From NCBI RefSeq assembly GCF_036488675.1, contig NZ_CP133148.1, positions 2,294,001 through 2,358,000 on the forward strand: a stretch of DNA of 64,000 nt, read 5' to 3'. Below are positions 33,175 to 43,500 of this stretch, piece by piece. Under the pieces are notes generated by a model, which was not told the origin of the DNA, made no database searches, and worked only from the letters and a program-made list of their open reading frames with translations. Source of the DNA: Sinorhizobium chiapasense. GTDB taxonomy: Bacteria > Pseudomonadota > Alphaproteobacteria > Rhizobiales > Rhizobiaceae. Numbering within the stretch: the first letter of the stretch is position 1; every line of letters starts with the position of its first letter. Position numbers and translations under genes: made by a program.

Positions 33175-34212
33175 CTAACGTGATGACGCAGCGGCAAGCC
33201 CGCCGGCCTCCATCATCTCGGCCGCCTTGGCGTAGCCGCCGTCCATGCCGTCGAGGAAATGCAGGTGCGATTCCGGCCGGCCGGACGGCACGAGGCAGGT
33301 CATCAGCGCATGGGACTGGCGATGCAGTCCGAAGTTGACCTCGCCGCGCGCCCTCGCCGCGGCAAGGATGGCCTCGACCGCATCGATCTGTTCGGGCGTG
33401 CAATCGAGTGTCAGGCGCAGGCCATCGTCGTATTTGCGGAAATCCGAGTTGGAGGCGACTTCCGACCAATGTTTCGGATCGACATAGGTCGCCTTGTTCT
33501 TGGGAACGCCCACGTCCTCTGGAAGCGGATGAGACTGCCGCTGCCCTGCGTCGAACACCGCAAGCACGCGCCGTGCGAGCGCAGCAAAGACCTCTTGGCT
33601 CGTATGCTCATAGGGCTCGACCAGCAGCGACAGGATCTCGCCCTGCTGGCTCGCAAACGGCGTCCATTCACACATGAGCCCGGTCAGGTCCGGCTTCGTC
33701 GTGTACCGGCCCGGCTTGACCAGATACCGCCCGTTCTTGATCTGCTCTTCCGCCCATTTGAGCCCGCCGCCGGAAAACATCGCATAGGTCGCGTTTTCCG
33801 AGGCCGCGTATCGCGCGACGCGCACGTCGCGCCCGCCGGCGCGGATTTCGCGGACAGGCAGCAAGCCAACTCGAAGATCGAGACCGAGATTGCTCTTGGC
33901 AAAGGCTGCGACCTGTCGCAACGCCGAAGTGGCGACCATGAGGCCCTCTGGCGGCAAGGCGAATGCCGCCCCGTCGCCGCGAAACACGAAGGGGAAATCG
34001 AAGGCGCCCCAGGCATTGCCGAGCGCGGCAATGATCGACGCGCCGGCGTAGTTGACGTCTTCGTAATGCCCGGATCGGATCGCCGACGTCGAGCCGACAA
34101 CATCGGTTATCCCGATCAACCAATCATCGGGCAGCGGCTCGTAGATGGACGGATCGAGCACAAGCGAAAACTCGCCATAGGCTTGCGGCGGCTCGGCGCG
34201 GCTGTCGGTCAT
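33175..34212 (-). CDS. DUF3095 cyclase-like protein upstream of the gas vesicle operon
   Basis: 345 residues. The first part looks like a class III cyclase: LIGITDVVGSTSAIRSGHYE carries the first metal-type Asp and FPFVFRGDGAAFALPPEG the second. The rest, with YVDPKHWSEVASNSDFRKYD and VNFGLHRQSHALMTCLVPSG, matches DUF3095 (PF11294). It ends 104 bases before gvpA on the same strand, so both may be read from one promoter upstream of 34212. Enzymatic activity is not established for the family. A link between cyclase-type signalling and vesicle synthesis is inference. Confidence 0.8.
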   Translation of the reverse strand: MTDSRAEPPQAYGEFSLVLDPSIYEPLPDDWLIGITDVVGSTSAIRSGHYEDVNYAGASIIAALGNAWGAFDFPFVFRGDGAAFALPPEGLMVATSALRQVAAFAKSNLGLDLRVGLLPVREIRAGGRDVRVARYAASENATYAMFSGGGLKWAEEQIKNGRYLVKPGRYTTKPDLTGLMCEWTPFASQQGEILSLLVEPYEHTSQEVFAALARRVLAVFDAGQRQSHPLPEDVGVPKNKATYVDPKHWSEVASNSDFRKYDDGLRLTLDCTPEQIDAVEAILAAARARGEVNFGLHRQSHALMTCLVPSGRPESHLHFLDGMDGGYAKAAEMMEAGGLAAASSR

Positions 34213-34251
34213 TGCGTGTTTTTCCCCTTGTTGTCCTGTCAGCTTTTTTGG

Positions 34252-34358
34252 CTACAGCGCCGCGCGCCTTATGAGACGCGCAAAGGTCGCTGTAGCACTT
34301 TGATTTTCTGCATGTTTTTGTCCTTTAATCGGCTACGATTAAAGGAAACATGCAGTAG
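34252..34358 (-). repeat. RIME-type intergenic mosaic element 5
   Basis: A full reverse copy: CTACAGCGCCGCGCGCCTTA at the left and TCCTTTAATCGGCTACGATT with AAAGGAAACATGCAGTAG at the right. It lies 40 bases upstream of the DUF3095 start. Confidence 0.85.
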
Positions 34359-34410
34359 GCGTCGGGTCTGCCTGCCGGAGCGGTTCACTGCTTCGTTGAA
34401 CCTGCGAACC

Positions 34411-34475
34411 GCCCGATTCTTTGAACTCACGCAATTCCGGACGGAAAACCGCTGCACACTTTTCCCGGACTTCCT
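34411..34475 (-). repeat. AAAAGTGTG-type intergenic repeat
   Basis: ACGCAATTCCGGACGGAAAA followed by CCGCTGCACACTTTTCCCGG is the inverse of the elements at 10701-10762 and 44477-44520. It lies just downstream of ohr. Confidence 0.55.
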
Positions 34476-34501
34476 TGAGAGGCAGACCCGACCCATCCCG
34501 T

Positions 34502-34897
34502 TCAGACGAGGCTGGTGGTCACGTCGATGTTGCCGTGCGTTGCCTTGGAATACGGGCAGATCCCATGCGCCGCCTCGATCAGCTCCTGCGCCAACTCACG
34601 CTCGATACCCGGCAGGCTCACGTTCAGCCTTGCCCGCAGGAAGAAGGAGCCGTCGTCAACGTTGAGATCGATCTCGGTGTCGACCTCGGGTCCCGCCGGA
34701 AGCTTGACGTTTCGCTGCGACGCGGCGAGCTCGATCGCTCCGATGTAACAGGCCGACCAGGCGGCGCCGAAGAGCTGTTCGGCGGCGGGATGCGGCTGCG
34801 AAAGCTTCAGGTCAAGCTTGCCGTCGCTGCTCCGCGTGCCGCCATTGCGGCCGCCGGTGTTGTGGGTCTTGCCGGTGAAAAGAAGCTTCTCGGTCAT
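34502..34897 (-). CDS. ohr: Organic hydroperoxide reductase Ohr
   Basis: 131 residues. Cys50 in AAWSACYIGAIELAA and Cys114 in AAHGICPYSKATHGNIDV are the catalytic Cys pair of Ohr, and NGGTRSSDGKLDLKLSQP holds the conserved Arg. It detoxifies organic hydroperoxides in the cytoplasm, reduced by lipoylated dihydrolipoamide partners. ATG 34897 is preceded by AAGGA. The 5' region has three copies of the core TCGGATNCG also found before the OhrR-like gene at 23401, so peroxide control by that repressor is likely although the genes are 11 kb apart. Confidence 0.92.
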   Translation of the reverse strand: MTEKLLFTGKTHNTGGRNGGTRSSDGKLDLKLSQPHPAAEQLFGAAWSACYIGAIELAASQRNVKLPAGPEVDTEIDLNVDDGSFFLRARLNVSLPGIERELAQELIEAAHGICPYSKATHGNIDVTTSLV

Positions 34898-35248
34898 TGG
34901 GAAATCCTTTCTGTTCAATTTAACTCGGATCCGCTTCAATCGGATGCGCTGTAAATACGTGAAGGAAATACCTCTGTCAAGCGGTTTCGATTTACTCGGA
35001 TGCGATTTATTTAATGAGTGCGCCACGGGCGACGCGCTACGCCCTCAGGCCCTGCAAGGCGCGTTCGGATTTTTCCTGTGCCGGAAGCGCTTTTTGTGCG
35101 ACATTGGCCCTGCCTATTCCGAAGGCATTACAGCCAGGGGGGCCGCAGCGGACATGGAGGATAGCCGCTGCCGCACGTTGTGAGTTCCGACGTCCGCATC
35201 TCGTAAATCGTTGCCCTGTCACATTCCGACTTCGCTCAGGAGGCTTCG
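34898..35248. other. Divergent control region of ohr and phosphoketolase
   Basis: About 350 bases. The left third holds the ohr promoter and three OhrR-type motifs. The remainder is GC-rich and presumably contains the phosphoketolase promoter; I see no gene in it. Confidence 0.5.
34921..35009. promoter_or_regulatory. Triple OhrR-type operator upstream of ohr
   Basis: Three related sites: TAACTCGGATCCGCT (34921-34935), AATCGGATGCGCT (34938-34950) and TTACTCGGATGCGATTTA (34992-35009). The core TCGGATNCG matches the site before the OhrR-like gene. Confidence 0.5.
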
Positions 35249-37690
35249 ATGTCTACGCTTGAGACCGCACACGAAATCCGAACGGAGACCCCGCTCTCGC
35301 CTGATGAGTTGCATCTCATCGATGCCTATTGGCGGGCTTCCAATTATCTCTCGGTTGGCCAGATATACCTGCTCGACAATCCGCTGCTCAAGGGGCCGCT
35401 GAAGCGCGAGCACATCAAGCCGCGGTTGCTCGGCCACTGGGGAACCTCCCCCGGCCTCAACATGCTCTATGTGCATCTGAACCGGGTGATCAGGCGCGAC
35501 GATCTCAACATGATCTACGTCATCGGCCCCGGCCACGGCGGACCGTCACTGGTCGCGCACGCTTACCTTGAAGGCACCTACAGCGAGTTTTATCCGAATA
35601 TCAGCCAGGACGCGGAGGGCATGAAGCGGCTGTTCAAGCAGTTCAGCTTCCCCGGCGGCATACCGAGCCACGTCGCGCCCGAGACGCCCGGCAGCATCCA
35701 CGAGGGCGGCGAGCTCGGATATGCGTTGAGCCATGCCTATGGTGCCGCATTCGACAACCCCGACCTGATCGTCGCCTGTGTGGTCGGCGACGGGGAAGCC
35801 GAGACCGGGCCGCTTGCCACCGGATGGCAGGGCAACAAGTTCCTCAATCCGGCCCGCGACGGCTGCGTGCTGCCGATCCTCCACCTGAACGGCTACAAGA
35901 TTGCCAACCCCTGCTTCCTCGCCCGCATCCCCAAGGAGGAGTTGCAAAAGTTCTTCGAGGGCATGGGCTACAGGCCCTATTTCGTCGAAGGACGCGATCC
36001 CGAGGACGTGCACCGGCAACTGGCAGGCGTGCTCGACACGGCCGTCGGCGAGATCCGGAAGATCTGGGCCGATGCGCGATCCAACGGCAATCTCAAGCGT
36101 CCCGCATGGCCGATGATCGTCTTCCGGACGCCGAAGGGCTGGACATGCCCGCCGGAGATCGACGGCAAGAAATGCGAGGATTACTGGCGATCGCACCAGG
36201 TGCCCATGGGCGAGATGGACAAGCCGGAGCATATCCGCATCCTCGAACAGTGGATGAAGAGCTATCGGCCCGAGGAGCTTTTCGACGACGCCGGCCGACT
36301 CAAGGGCGAGATCGCATCGCTGGCGCCAGTGGGCCGCCGCCGCATGAGCGACAATCCGCACGCCAACGGCGGACTGCTCCTGCGTGATCTGAAGATGCCG
36401 GATTTCCGCGACTATGCCGTCGAGTTTTCCGGGCACGGCGCAACCGTGGCCGAGTCCGCCCGCGTCATGGGCACGTTCCTGCGCGACGTGATGAAGGCGA
36501 ACCTGGAGAGCAAGAACTTCCGGCTGTTCAGCCCGGACGAGAACAACTCCAACCGCTGGCAGGATGTGCTGCAGGTGACGAACCGCTGCTACATCGCGGA
36601 CATCTATCCGGAGGACGACCATCTCTCGCCGGACGGCCGCGTCATGGAAGTGCTCAGCGAGCACCAGTGCCAGGGATGGCTGGAAGGCTACCTGCTGACC
36701 GGCCGCCACGGCTTCTTCTCCTGCTACGAAGCCTTCATCCACATCATCGACTCGATGTTCAACCAGCACGCCAAGTGGCTGAAGGTGTGCAACGACATCC
36801 CGTGGCGCAGACCCATCGGCTCGCTGAACTACTTCCTGAGCTCCCACGTCTGGCGGCAGGACCACAACGGCTTCAGCCATCAGGACCCAGGCTTCATCGA
36901 CCACGTCGTCAACAAGAAGGCCGATGTGATCCGCGTCTACCTGCCGCCGGATGCCAACACCTTGCTCTGTGTGACGGACCACTGCCTGCGCAGCCGCAAC
37001 TACGTCAACGTAGTCGTCGCCGGCAAGCAGCCGGCGCCGCAATGGCTGACGATGTCGGAGGCCGTCCGGCACTGCGCCATGGGCATCAGCATCTGGGACT
37101 GGGCGAGCAGCGACAAGGGCAACGATCCGGATGTCGTCATGGCCTGCTGCGGCGACGTTCCGACCCTCGAAACACTGGCGGCGGTGCAGTTGCTCCGCGA
37201 GCATCTGCCCGAGTTGAAGGTCAGGGTCATCAATGTCGTGAACCTGATGAAGCTGCAGCCAGCGAACGAGCATCCGCATGGACTGTCGGATCGCGATTTC
37301 GACGGCCTCTTCACGAGGGACAAGCCGATCATCTTCGCCTTCCACGGCTATCCGTGGCTGATCCATCGGCTCACCTATCGCAGGGCGAACCACGGCAATC
37401 TTCACGTGCGCGGCTACAAGGAAGAAGGCACGACGACGACCCCGTTCGACATGGTGGTGTTGAACGAACTCGATCGCTTCCACCTCGTCGAGGACGTCAT
37501 CGACCGACTGCCGCAGCTCGGTGCGCGTGCGGCCTATTTCAAGCAGGCGATCCACGCGAAGCTGATCGAGCATCGCGAGCATATCGAAAAATACGGCGAC
37601 GACATGCCTCAGATCAGCGGATGGAAATGGGGCGCGAAGAGCACACCACCATCCCGACCGAGGACATCGACCGAGGGAGACAACGTCTAA
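35249..37690 (+). CDS. xfp: Xylulose-5-phosphate/fructose-6-phosphate phosphoketolase
   Basis: 813 residues, normal for the family. It cleaves xylulose 5-phosphate or fructose 6-phosphate with phosphate to acetyl phosphate and a shorter aldose phosphate, using thiamine diphosphate. Key segments: [60 protein letters not shown], and the ThDP/Mg motif [15 protein letters not shown] followed by [26 protein letters not shown] is a second conserved active-site block. AGGAGG precedes ATG 35249. It is followed after 29 bases by a glucoamylase-like gene in the same direction. Confidence 0.95.
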   Translation: MSTLETAHEIRTETPLSPDELHLIDAYWRASNYLSVGQIYLLDNPLLKGPLKREHIKPRLLGHWGTSPGLNMLYVHLNRVIRRDDLNMIYVIGPGHGGPSLVAHAYLEGTYSEFYPNISQDAEGMKRLFKQFSFPGGIPSHVAPETPGSIHEGGELGYALSHAYGAAFDNPDLIVACVVGDGEAETGPLATGWQGNKFLNPARDGCVLPILHLNGYKIANPCFLARIPKEELQKFFEGMGYRPYFVEGRDPEDVHRQLAGVLDTAVGEIRKIWADARSNGNLKRPAWPMIVFRTPKGWTCPPEIDGKKCEDYWRSHQVPMGEMDKPEHIRILEQWMKSYRPEELFDDAGRLKGEIASLAPVGRRRMSDNPHANGGLLLRDLKMPDFRDYAVEFSGHGATVAESARVMGTFLRDVMKANLESKNFRLFSPDENNSNRWQDVLQVTNRCYIADIYPEDDHLSPDGRVMEVLSEHQCQGWLEGYLLTGRHGFFSCYEAFIHIIDSMFNQHAKWLKVCNDIPWRRPIGSLNYFLSSHVWRQDHNGFSHQDPGFIDHVVNKKADVIRVYLPPDANTLLCVTDHCLRSRNYVNVVVAGKQPAPQWLTMSEAVRHCAMGISIWDWASSDKGNDPDVVMACCGDVPTLETLAAVQLLREHLPELKVRVINVVNLMKLQPANEHPHGLSDRDFDGLFTRDKPIIFAFHGYPWLIHRLTYRRANHGNLHVRGYKEEGTTTTPFDMVVLNELDRFHLVEDVIDRLPQLGARAAYFKQAIHAKLIEHREHIEKYGDDMPQISGWKWGAKSTPPSRPRTSTEGDNV

Positions 37691-37719
37691 GCGGCACAAG
37701 GCGGTAGTGGGCTAGCGAT

Positions 37720-39039
37720 ATGTCACGGACGCTCTCGATCGCTCCGAAACTGGAGCGCATGCCGACCGAACAGGATCTCGGTCGGCTGCAGTTTACGTCG
37801 CTGCTCTACTATCTCCATTGCACCAATCCGGACAACGGGCTCGTTCGCGACAAGACTGCGCCCGATGCTCCGGCGAGCATCGCGGCGATCGGCATGGCGC
37901 TGGCGACGCTTCCCGTGGTCGTCGAGCGCGGCGTCCTGATCCGCAAGTTTGCGGCCAAGCTCGCCCGCAAGAAGCTGTCGTTCCTGCTGGCATGTCCCCA
38001 GGGACCGGAGCCCGACGCGTCCGGCTACAAGGGTTTCTTCTATCATTTCCTCGACATCGAGACCGGCCGCCGGGTCTGGCAGTGCGAGCTGTCGACGATC
38101 GACTCGGCCTTCCTGTTCGCCGGCGCCTTGACCGTGGCCGCCTATTTCGACGGGGACAGCGCCGACGAGGTCGAGGTCCGGTGGCTGGCCAACACACTCT
38201 ACGAACGGGCCGACTGGAACTGGGCCTGTGATCACGACCTTACCTTGACCCATGGATGGCGATCGGAAAACGGATTCATCCCTTATCGCTGGCGCGGTTA
38301 CGACGAGGGCCTGCTGCTCTACATCCTCGGGCTGGGATCGCCGACGCATCCGTTGCCGGCCGAAGCCTATTCCGCCTATACGGAAAGCTACGACTGGCGA
38401 AACATCTATGGGCGCGAGCTGCTCTATTCGGGACCGCTCTTCACCCACCAGCTCTCGCACATGTGGATCGACTTCCGCGGTATCCGCGATGATTTCATGC
38501 GCCACCACGACAGCGACTACTTCCAGAACAGCCGCCATGCGACCTACGTCCAGCGCGAATACGCCATCCGCAACCCGTTGAATTTTGCGGGTTACGGCGA
38601 GCACTGCTGGGGCTTCACCGCGAGCGACGGCCCCGGCTGGATCAAGAAAAATGTCGATGGCGGCGAAAGGGAGTTCTACGACTATATCGCGCGCGGCGCG
38701 CCCTTCGGACCGGACGACGGCACCGTCTCACCTTGGGTGGTCGTGGCGTCCCTGCCCTTCGCTCCGGAGATTGTCGTCCCGACCGTCTGGAACTTTGCGA
38801 GAATGCCTTTGGGAATGACGCGCCTCTACGGCTTCAAGCCATCCTTCAACCGGACCTTCGCGGTCGAAGGCAGCGACCCTGGCTGGTGGGTAAGCCCTTA
38901 CCACTTCGGCATAGACCAGGGCCCGGTCGTGCTGATGATCGAAAACTACCGCTCCGGTCTCCTCTGGAACATCATGCGCCACTGCCAGCCGATCGTCGCC
39001 GGACTGCGCCGGGCGGGATTTGCCGGGGGGTGGCTTTAA
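37720..39039 (+). CDS. Glucoamylase-like (PF10091, GH144-type) protein
   Basis: 439 residues of an (alpha/alpha)6 barrel. LQFTSLLYYLHCTNPDNGLV and YKGFFYHFLDIETGRRV, CELSTIDSAFLFAGALTVAA are the opening conserved blocks; HGWRSENGFIPYRWRGYDEG, GPLFTHQLSHMWIDFRGIRD and NPLNFAGYGEHCWGFTASDG hold the acidic and aromatic residues of the glucan-binding cleft. Relatives cleave beta-1,2-glucan, a polymer made by rhizobia as cyclic glucan. There is no clear signal peptide, so it may act in the cytoplasm. It sits 29 bases after the phosphoketolase and probably shares its transcript. The ribosome site is weak. Confidence 0.85.
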   Translation: MSRTLSIAPKLERMPTEQDLGRLQFTSLLYYLHCTNPDNGLVRDKTAPDAPASIAAIGMALATLPVVVERGVLIRKFAAKLARKKLSFLLACPQGPEPDASGYKGFFYHFLDIETGRRVWQCELSTIDSAFLFAGALTVAAYFDGDSADEVEVRWLANTLYERADWNWACDHDLTLTHGWRSENGFIPYRWRGYDEGLLLYILGLGSPTHPLPAEAYSAYTESYDWRNIYGRELLYSGPLFTHQLSHMWIDFRGIRDDFMRHHDSDYFQNSRHATYVQREYAIRNPLNFAGYGEHCWGFTASDGPGWIKKNVDGGEREFYDYIARGAPFGPDDGTVSPWVVVASLPFAPEIVVPTVWNFARMPLGMTRLYGFKPSFNRTFAVEGSDPGWWVSPYHFGIDQGPVVLMIENYRSGLLWNIMRHCQPIVAGLRRAGFAGGWL

Positions 39040-39082
39040 GCGTGCTCAAGCTCACGGTACGTCCGCGCGGCGCCCAAGCCCG

Positions 39083-39745
39083 TCAGTGGATGTCTTTGGG
39101 AACCCTGCCAATCATTTGCTGGCTCCCCGGCCCGGAAGCCGCAGTCGCGTCATCCGTCCGCGTGGCAGGTGACCGGCCGGAATTGGACTGAGACAGCTGT
39201 CTGAGCACGAACGCATAGAAGAGAAGGGACGACGCCGATCCTGCCCATCGGCCTCTTGTCAGTTGCAGGACGCCGAGGCCGAGGAAGGCAAACGCAATAA
39301 GTGAATTGTTGAGAATTCGAAGCCCGCCGAACGCGTTCCAGAAATTCTCGGTGGCAGGCCCCACGACGTTGCCCCGCATCGCCTGATAGAACGCAAGGCC
39401 CGTCAGGCCCATCGCCGTCGCCCGGCTTCGTTCCACCGCAACCACGCCGGGGATCGTCCTCTCCGCGCTGCGAGGGGGTGCGACAGACTGCGGCGATGGC
39501 ATGGGCTCTTCCTGAAGATCGAACACATCGCTCCTCGCCGCGATCTCGCGAATCGAGGACAGGTCGGTCTCATGCTGAATGAGAATACTCGCGGTCATCG
39601 GGTTTGCCCGCAAACCGGCGATCTCCGGATGTTCGGACAACTTCTCCACGGCGGAGCGAAAATAGGAGACGTCGCCGCGGCGAAGAGGGACCCTCACCCG
39701 CACACGGCCCGCCATCGAATGTTCGATGATTGCTGTCGGGAGCAT
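39083..39745 (-). CDS. HMA-like domain membrane protein
   Basis: 220 residues. Residues 3-65 form a ferredoxin-like HMA_2-type domain (IEHSMAGRVRVRVPLRRGDV, LRANPMTASILIQHE) without a CXXC metal motif. A linker is followed by hydrophobic segments at about 112-125 and 143-190 (ILNNSLIAFAFLGLGVLQLT, SASSLLFYAFVLRQLSQ). AAAAGGAGG precedes ATG 39745. Homologous domains are in the next plus-strand gene and in the N-terminus of the P-type ATPase, so the three probably form one system in the inner membrane. Confidence 0.75.
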   Translation of the reverse strand: MLPTAIIEHSMAGRVRVRVPLRRGDVSYFRSAVEKLSEHPEIAGLRANPMTASILIQHETDLSSIREIAARSDVFDLQEEPMPSPQSVAPPRSAERTIPGVVAVERSRATAMGLTGLAFYQAMRGNVVGPATENFWNAFGGLRILNNSLIAFAFLGLGVLQLTRGRWAGSASSLLFYAFVLRQLSQSNSGRSPATRTDDATAASGPGSQQMIGRVPKDIH

Positions 39746-39760
39746 GACGGCCTCCTTTTC

Positions 39761-39866
39761 TACTGCATGTTTCCTTAAATCGGAACCGACTTAAGGAGAA
39801 AAACATGCAGCAATTCAAAGTGCTACAGCGACCTTTGTGCGCATAAAAAGACGCACGGCGCTGTAG
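39761..39866 (+). repeat. RIME-type intergenic mosaic element 6
   Basis: A full-length copy: TTTCCTTAAATCGGAACCGA pairing with CTTAAGGA, GCAATTCAAAGTGCTACAGC, then the second hairpin ending CGGCGCTGTAG. Confidence 0.85.
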
Positions 39867-40051
39867 GGTCAGTGTCGCATGTCGATCATGCCTCCACCAG
39901 CGCTATCGCACGCGCTGAACACTCGGGAAGATCCCCACACCAAATCTCCCTCTGGCGCTGTCATCAGCTCTTCATGTGACGCGCTTATTGGAGCGACGAA
40001 CAGCCGCGCCCTCAAACGGCGGGCCTCCGTGCAGCAAAAGGTACTACCAAA

Positions 40052-40534
40052 TTGATCGCCCAGATCGTTCACTACACACCGGGTCGGTTGCGGATCAAGA
40101 TTCCCGCCGCGCGGCACCAGACCACGTTTTTCGCTGACCTGCAGCAACAGCTTGTCGGCGCCGACGGCGTCTTGAGCGTCACGGTCAATCCAACTGCGGC
40201 AAGCCTGGTCATCGTGCACGACATTGCCGTCGATCCGCTCGCTCTCTGCCGCGAGATTCCGGGGCTGGCGGTCACGTCGTCTGCTGTTCATCCCCACCTT
40301 ATGGGGACCGGCCGCGCCGATAACCTCAGCGGCGGCCGTGAGACCGACCTCGTATCTCTGCTGGCGAAGCTTCTGCCTCTCGTATTCGCCCGCCATCCCC
40401 TTGCCCAGTTGGCGGAGCCCCTTGCCGAGCCGATACTGCGGGCGGCCTTTGACTCTCTGACACAACCCACGTCCTACCCCTTGCCTGTCGCGGCAAGCAG
40501 GAAAGAAGAGGACGTCATCGCGATCGCTGCGTAG
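40052..40534 (+). CDS. HMA-like domain protein
   Basis: 160 residues beginning at TTG 40052 (IAQIVHYTPGRLRIKIPAAR); AAAAGG lies ten bases upstream. The first 75 residues are the same HMA_2-type domain as in the neighbours, including LSVTVNPTAASLVIVHD, again without CXXC. The C-terminal half has a short hydrophobic stretch (LVSLLAKLLPLVFARHP) that may associate with the membrane. It converges on the P-type ATPase gene, overlapping it by 20 bases at the 3' ends. A role as partner of the ATPase is inference. Confidence 0.7.
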   Translation: MIAQIVHYTPGRLRIKIPAARHQTTFFADLQQQLVGADGVLSVTVNPTAASLVIVHDIAVDPLALCREIPGLAVTSSAVHPHLMGTGRADNLSGGRETDLVSLLAKLLPLVFARHPLAQLAEPLAEPILRAAFDSLTQPTSYPLPVAASRKEEDVIAIAA

Positions 40535-43500
40535 AGCGCCGTGCGCTCAAAGCCGGTCCGCCGGGAAGCATCGCTGGATCTCTCCGGCGCTTCCACACCA
40601 ACTCCCTTGTGGTGGTGTTACGCCCTGATTTCATCCACTCCATGATGAGGAATGGCAGCGTTCCACCGGCAAGCGTGACCACGGCATCGATTGCGGTGAT
40701 CGGCGCGATGCCGAGGAGCCTTCTCAGGAACGGCACAAACAGTCCCGCCGTCTGAACGGCCATCGATCCGCCAACGATCAATGAAAGTGCGTGGTTGGGC
40801 GGCCGGTCGTCGGGCGCGAAGATCCCGTTGGATTCGGATCGCGACGTTATGGCGTGGAGCAGCTGGGCCATCACCAGGCTCGCGAAGGTCATGGTCCTCG
40901 TGCGCGGAGAATTCAATCCGTAGCGTGAGGCGCCGAAAAGACCCGTTGCCATCGCTGCCCCACCCATCACCGTAGCCTGGGTGGCCAGGCTACCGAGCTT
41001 CCTGGCCGGCAGGATCGCCGAGCCGCCCTCGTTCGGACCCTGTTGAAGGACGTCGGGTTCGGGCGCCTCCATCGCCAGTCCTATGCCGGGAAAGACATCC
41101 GAAATCAGGTTGATCCAGAGAAGCTGCATCGGCGCGAGCGGCGCTTGCATGCCGATCGACGTGCCCGCCACCACCACCAGGATCTCGCTAAGGTTGGTGC
41201 TGATCAGGAAGCAGAGCGTCTTGCGGATGTTCCGCCGCGTCGTGCGGCCTGTCTCTATGGCTGGCTCGAGGCCGGCAAGACCATCGGCGTCGATGATCAC
41301 ATCCGCGATCTCCCTGGCCGCGCTCGTGCTGTCGCGCCCGATGGCGATGCCCACGTCCGCGGCCTTCAAGGCCGGGCCGTCGTTCACTCCGTCGCCGACC
41401 ATGGCGACCCGCGCCCCGGCTTGCTGAAGGGAACGAACGATTTTGAGCTTCTGGGCAGGGCTGACGCGGCTGAACGCCTGCGCATGACGAGCGGCCGTCA
41501 CAAGCTCTTCCGGCGTCATCCCTTCGATCTCCGCCGCATCGACAACCGCCAGCTTGCCCTGGCCGTTGAGCCCGATACGCTCGCCAACGGCGGCGGCCGT
41601 CGTCTTCTGATCGCCCGTCAGCATGATGGTATGGATGCCTGCTTCGTGCAGCCGTGCCATCAGCCGGCCGACGCCCGGACGCAGCTGATCGGCCATCCCG
41701 ACCAGCCCCAGCCAGACGAGATCCCGGCCGTCACGTGCGCTCGGCTTGGAGCCTCTCGTCTGCTTGCGCGCAACCCCGAGGACGCGCAGCGCCTGGGACG
41801 CCATTTCGAGATTTGCCTCCTTTATCGCGGAGCGCCGACCCGGTGTAAGCTCTCGCCGGGAGCCGTCCGGCAGGATTTCCGCCCCGCACCGCCGCAGGAC
41901 GTCGTCCGGGCTTCCCTTCACCGCAATCAGCATCCCGTCTTCCGCCAGGTGTCGTGTCACCATGAGCCGAGACGTTTCGCTTCGATACTGCACGGTAATG
42001 CGGGCAAGACGCGTGCGCAGGGCACCCACGTCGACGCCATTGTCGAGGGCGGCCTCGATCAGGCAGCTCTCCGTCGGCGAGCCGTTCAGATGCTGCCCTG
42101 TGCCGGTCTGGACGATCTCGACATCGTTGCAGAGGCAGCAGGTTTCCAACAGACGGCGCAAGCTTCCCTGCGGCTTTGCGGCGCTTCGCCGGATGTCCTC
42201 GATCGAGTAAGTCCTGTCGCCTACCCGGACGGTATCCACCGAGATGCGGCCGCGCGTGAGCGTTCCGGTCTTGTCGAAGAAGGCAACCCGTGTGGACGCA
42301 AGCGTTTCGATCGCGTCCAATTTGCGGATGAGAACGCCTTCGCGTCGCAGTCGCTCTATACCGAGTGCAAGCACGGTCGTCGCCACCATCGGCAGGCCCT
42401 CGGGTACCGCGGCAACGCAAACGGAAAGCGCGGAGCGCACCATGTGCAGAAGGCCGAAGCCGCGCAGCCACCCCGCCAGCATGAGGACCGCGCATGCTCC
42501 CAGCGTCAGCCAGCCGAGCTGCCGCCCCAGGTCGCCGAGCTCCGTTTGGAGAGGCGTCTGCGGGGTGGCGGTTTTGCCGACGAGCCGCTGGATCCGGCCC
42601 GCTTGAGTAAGCGATCCCGTCGCCACCACGATTGCGCGTCCGCTGCCTCCCGTCACAATCGTTCCGCGATAGATCATGTTCGACCGCGCGCCGAGAGGCA
42701 CGTTTCGCCTTCTGATCGTGCGCACCGTCTTCGCGATCGGTACGCTCTCACCGGTGAGCATCGCTTCGCTGACGCTCAGGGCTTGAGAGTCCACGAGGCG
42801 CGCGTCGGCGGGGAGGACGTCGCCCCGCTGCACAAAGAGAACGTCTCCAGGCACGATTTGCTGGATCGGGACGGCGGCGCTTGCGCCTGCGCGCACGACT
42901 TGCGCCGCTCGCGGCCCGTGCGATGTCAGGCCCTGGATCGTCCGCTCGGCGCGGCTTTCGGTTTGATAGCCGATGACGGCATTTGCGCCCACCACCGCGA
43001 GTATCGCGGCAGCTTCGAGCGCGCCCCCCGTCAGGATGGAAACCGCTGCGGCACCAAGCAGCATCGCGACCGGCACGCTTTGAAACTGGGCCGCAAGAAT
43101 GCTCGCGCTCGACCGCGGCTGGATGGTTTCGAGGACATTGGGACCAATGCTTGCGAGGCGCTGGGAGGCAACCGGGCGCGATAGTCCTTCCTCCGGCGAA
43201 ACCTCGAGCGTCGAACACAATCGCGCGGGCGAAAGCCTGTGCCACTCGGGATCTCGCGCATCGCCCGGCGCAGCGATTTCGCCTCCGAGCAAAGCCGCGA
43301 GGTAGTCGATGATCGAGTCGAGGTTCGACGTTTTCTCGAATTCGAGGAGGATATTTCCGGTAGCGTCGCTGGCGCTGATGTCGATCACGCCCGGCGCCGC
43401 GGGGCTTGCCCGCTCCAGCAGATCCTTGACCTCGCTCGACCCTTTGAGGCCGTCGACCTTCAGCCGGGCACGTCCCGGCACGGACACCTGGATTGGGACG

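Noticed and set aside
35546..37699. 717-codon minus-strand open frame opposite phosphoketolase
   Set aside because: Complement of a highly conserved enzyme gene in the frame that lacks stops because of strong GC3 bias; no domain is recognisable.
41043..43184. 713-codon plus-strand open frame opposite the P-type ATPase
   Set aside because: Antisense shadow; the minus strand has every P-type ATPase motif in order.
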